From Clostridium sp. (GTDB lineage: Bacteria > Bacillota > Clostridia > Clostridiales > Clostridiaceae), in contig NZ_JAENWM010000007.1 of NCBI RefSeq assembly GCF_016650035.1, positions 1-64,000 of the forward strand: a stretch of DNA of 64,000 nt, read 5' to 3'. This document shows, piece after piece, positions 62,332 to 64,000 of this stretch (positions are counted from its first letter, which is position 1; each line of letters begins with the position of its first letter). The notes below the pieces were generated by a model. That model worked only from the letters and a program-made list of their open reading frames with translations, was not told the origin of the DNA and ran no database searches. Made by a program: the position numbers and the translations under genes.

Positions 62332-64000
62332 ATGATTACTGCTGCACTATTAGGTAATCCTAATGTTGGTAAGACGACTTTATTTAATGCACTTACAGGA
62401 TCCAATCAACATGTGGGTAATTGGGGTGGAGTAACCGTAGATAAAAAAGAAGGCATAATTAATAATCAAATTAAACTTGTTGATTTGCCAGGAATTTATG
62501 CAATGGATACTTATTCAAACGAAGAAAAAGTTTCTAAAGAGTTTTTGGAAAATGAAAATGTAGATGTAATTATAAATATTATTGATGCATCAAATCTTGA
62601 AAGAAATTTATATCTTACAACACAATTAAGACAATTTAATATACCAATAATTTTAGTATTAAACATGGTAGATGTAGCCCTATCGAAAGGCTTTGATATT
62701 GATTATAAGCTTTTATCAGAAAAACTAGGGATGAAAATTATACCTATTGTAGCTTCAAAAGGCACGGGAATATCTGATGTTACTGATTGCCTCATTAACA
62801 AAGATTATATCACTACAACGCCTAACACTTTAAAATTTAAAGATGAAAAAGAAACATATGGTTACATTGAGTCTTTATTAAAATCCTGTACTAATAAACG
62901 CAATAATAATAAAATTTCTATTACCGAAATAATAGATAAAATTGTTCTTAATAGATTTATGGCTTATCCATTGTTTTTTGGTAGTTTATTTTTAATATTT
63001 ATGTTTACTTTCAATTGGGTAGGACAACCTTTAGCTGATCTTTTAAATACATTACTTAATGATTCTCTTATTCCATTTATAAGTAATATACTTGCAAGTA
63101 ATAGTGATTGGTTTTCTTCTCTTATAGTCGATGGTATTATAAGTGGAGTTGGCTCTGTGGTAGTATTCTTGCCGATTATATTGGCATTATTCTTAGGTAT
63201 ATCATTTTTAGAAGACAGTGGTTACATGGCAAGAGCTGCTTTTATAATGGATAAATTAATGAGAAAAATGGGACTCTCAGGCAAAGCCTTTATCCCCTTG
63301 ATTGTTGGATTTGGATGTTCAGTGCCAGCTATAATGTCTGCTAGAACTTTAGAAAGTGATAAAGACAGAAAATTAACTGCTCTTTTAGTACCTCTAATGT
63401 CTTGCAATGCTAGACTACCAGTTTATGCACTCTTTGCATCAGTATTTTTCCCCGGACGCGAGACCTTAATAGTATTTTCATTATACTTAATGGGTATTGG
63501 CTTAGCCTTTGGAATTGGTATATTATTCAAACACACTTTGTTTAGAAAAGACGAAGAGCCTTTTATTATAGAATTACCAGAATATAAATTACCAGAACCA
63601 AAGACCTTATTACTACATACTTGGGAAAAAGGTAAAGGTTTCTTAAAGAAAGCAGGCACTATAATTTTCTCAATTTCTGTAATAGTATGGTTCTTATCAA
63701 ATTTCAACATTACAGGTATGGTTGACATAAATTCTAGTTTCCTCGCTATAATCGGAAAATTTATAAACCCAATATTTATCCCGCTTGGATTTGCTTCTTG
63801 GCAAAATTCTATAGCACTTCTAACTGGTCTTATGGCTAAAGAAGTAGTTGTAGGTACCATGGGTGTTATATACGGAGGCAATTTAACCAATATCTTACCT
63901 GGTTATTTTTCGCCACTATCCGCTTATAGTTTTCTCTCTTTTGTATTACTCTACACACCTTGCGTGTCAGTAATTGCAACTATGAAAAAAGAATACGGAA
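62332..64000 (+). CDS. feoB: Ferrous iron transporter B (3' end beyond the window)
   Basis: At least 556 codons, open to the window end. The GTPase domain has G1 GNPNVGKTT (about 8-16), G2 region NWGGVTVDKKEG, G3 DLPG and G4 NMVD. The membrane part has IPLIVGFGCSVPAIMSARTL and a second gate motif, YTPCVSVIATMKKEYG, at the edge, each with the Cys-containing pore signature. It imports Fe(II). AGAAGGAGGATTAAA precedes the ATG. The gene is cut by the window, not damaged. Confidence 0.96.
   Translation, partial: MITAALLGNPNVGKTTLFNALTGSNQHVGNWGGVTVDKKEGIINNQIKLVDLPGIYAMDTYSNEEKVSKEFLENENVDVIINIIDASNLERNLYLTTQLRQFNIPIILVLNMVDVALSKGFDIDYKLLSEKLGMKIIPIVASKGTGISDVTDCLINKDYITTTPNTLKFKDEKETYGYIESLLKSCTNKRNNNKISITEIIDKIVLNRFMAYPLFFGSLFLIFMFTFNWVGQPLADLLNTLLNDSLIPFISNILASNSDWFSSLIVDGIISGVGSVVVFLPIILALFLGISFLEDSGYMARAAFIMDKLMRKMGLSGKAFIPLIVGFGCSVPAIMSARTLESDKDRKLTALLVPLMSCNARLPVYALFASVFFPGRETLIVFSLYLMGIGLAFGIGILFKHTLFRKDEEPFIIELPEYKLPEPKTLLLHTWEKGKGFLKKAGTIIFSISVIVWFLSNFNITGMVDINSSFLAIIGKFINPIFIPLGFASWQNSIALLTGLMAKEVVVGTMGVIYGGNLTNILPGYFSPLSAYSFLSFVLLYTPCVSVIATMKKEYG

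Noticed and set aside
63423-63890. 155-codon frame antisense to feoB
   Set aside because: feoB on the plus strand is clear and conserved here.

Overview
The window looks like a chromosomal segment of a low-GC, anaerobic, endospore-forming Firmicute, most likely a Clostridium or close relative. The evidence is the AT-rich base composition, strong AGGAGG-type ribosome sites, two SpoVB/MurJ-type flippases, a GerM-type sporulation lipoprotein, a ferritin-like rubrerythrin relative, feoAB, and a Gram-positive type IV pilus locus. No rRNA, tRNA, CRISPR array, prophage or complete insertion sequence was recognised.

Layout. 0.1-12.6 kb is mostly minus strand: a beta-propeller membrane-anchored protein, a ferritin-like protein, two convergent flippases, an RluA-type pseudouridine synthase, an M20 amidohydrolase, a long FtsA-like ATPase, small proteins and a UvrD-type helicase. 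12.7-15.5 kb holds pncB, a HesB-like protein behind an (AAT)10 tract, and ndk. 15.6-21.8 kb is a minus-strand operon controlled by a cobalamin riboswitch. It encodes EcfT, a fused EcfA-EcfA ATPase, an S component, an LPXTG-anchored protein shaped like a transcobalamin, and a second DUF4430 protein. 21.8-31.7 kb has a LUD-domain protein, a Nudix hydrolase, an ABC-2 permease pair with no ATPase, a divergent YtrA-type GntR/ABC operon, a D,D-carboxypeptidase, and an ArsR regulator convergent with a DMT transporter. 32-37 kb has a PEPCK/HPr-kinase-like P-loop protein, topoisomerase III and threonine aldolase. At 37.06-37.65 kb lies a roughly 600-nt stretch with no credible gene, several long-range helices and a terminator; I read it as a large structured non-coding RNA. 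37.7-47.7 kb has GerM, SprT-like, VIT/VWA, phosphofructokinase, gltX, a membrane alpha/beta hydrolase and a small membrane protein. 48-58.6 kb is the type IV pilus locus in transcription order pilB, pilC, pilin, a 430-nt odd non-coding stretch, pilM, pilN, pilO, a PilX-like protein, a PilV-like prepilin, a frameshifted prepilin, a zincin-like membrane protein, a second pilin and the prepilin peptidase. 59-64 kb has adenine deaminase, a 206-bp foldback element, a YprB-like nuclease, and Fur-controlled feoA with feoB running off the window end.

The most interesting items are three. The first is the riboswitch-controlled ECF cobalamin operon carrying surface proteins that use the same two folds as human intrinsic factor and transcobalamin. 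The second is the large structured RNA candidate. The third is the disturbed part of the pilus locus: one minor prepilin is broken by a one-base shift just after its signal motif, and an unexplained repeat-rich insert lies between a pilin gene and pilM.
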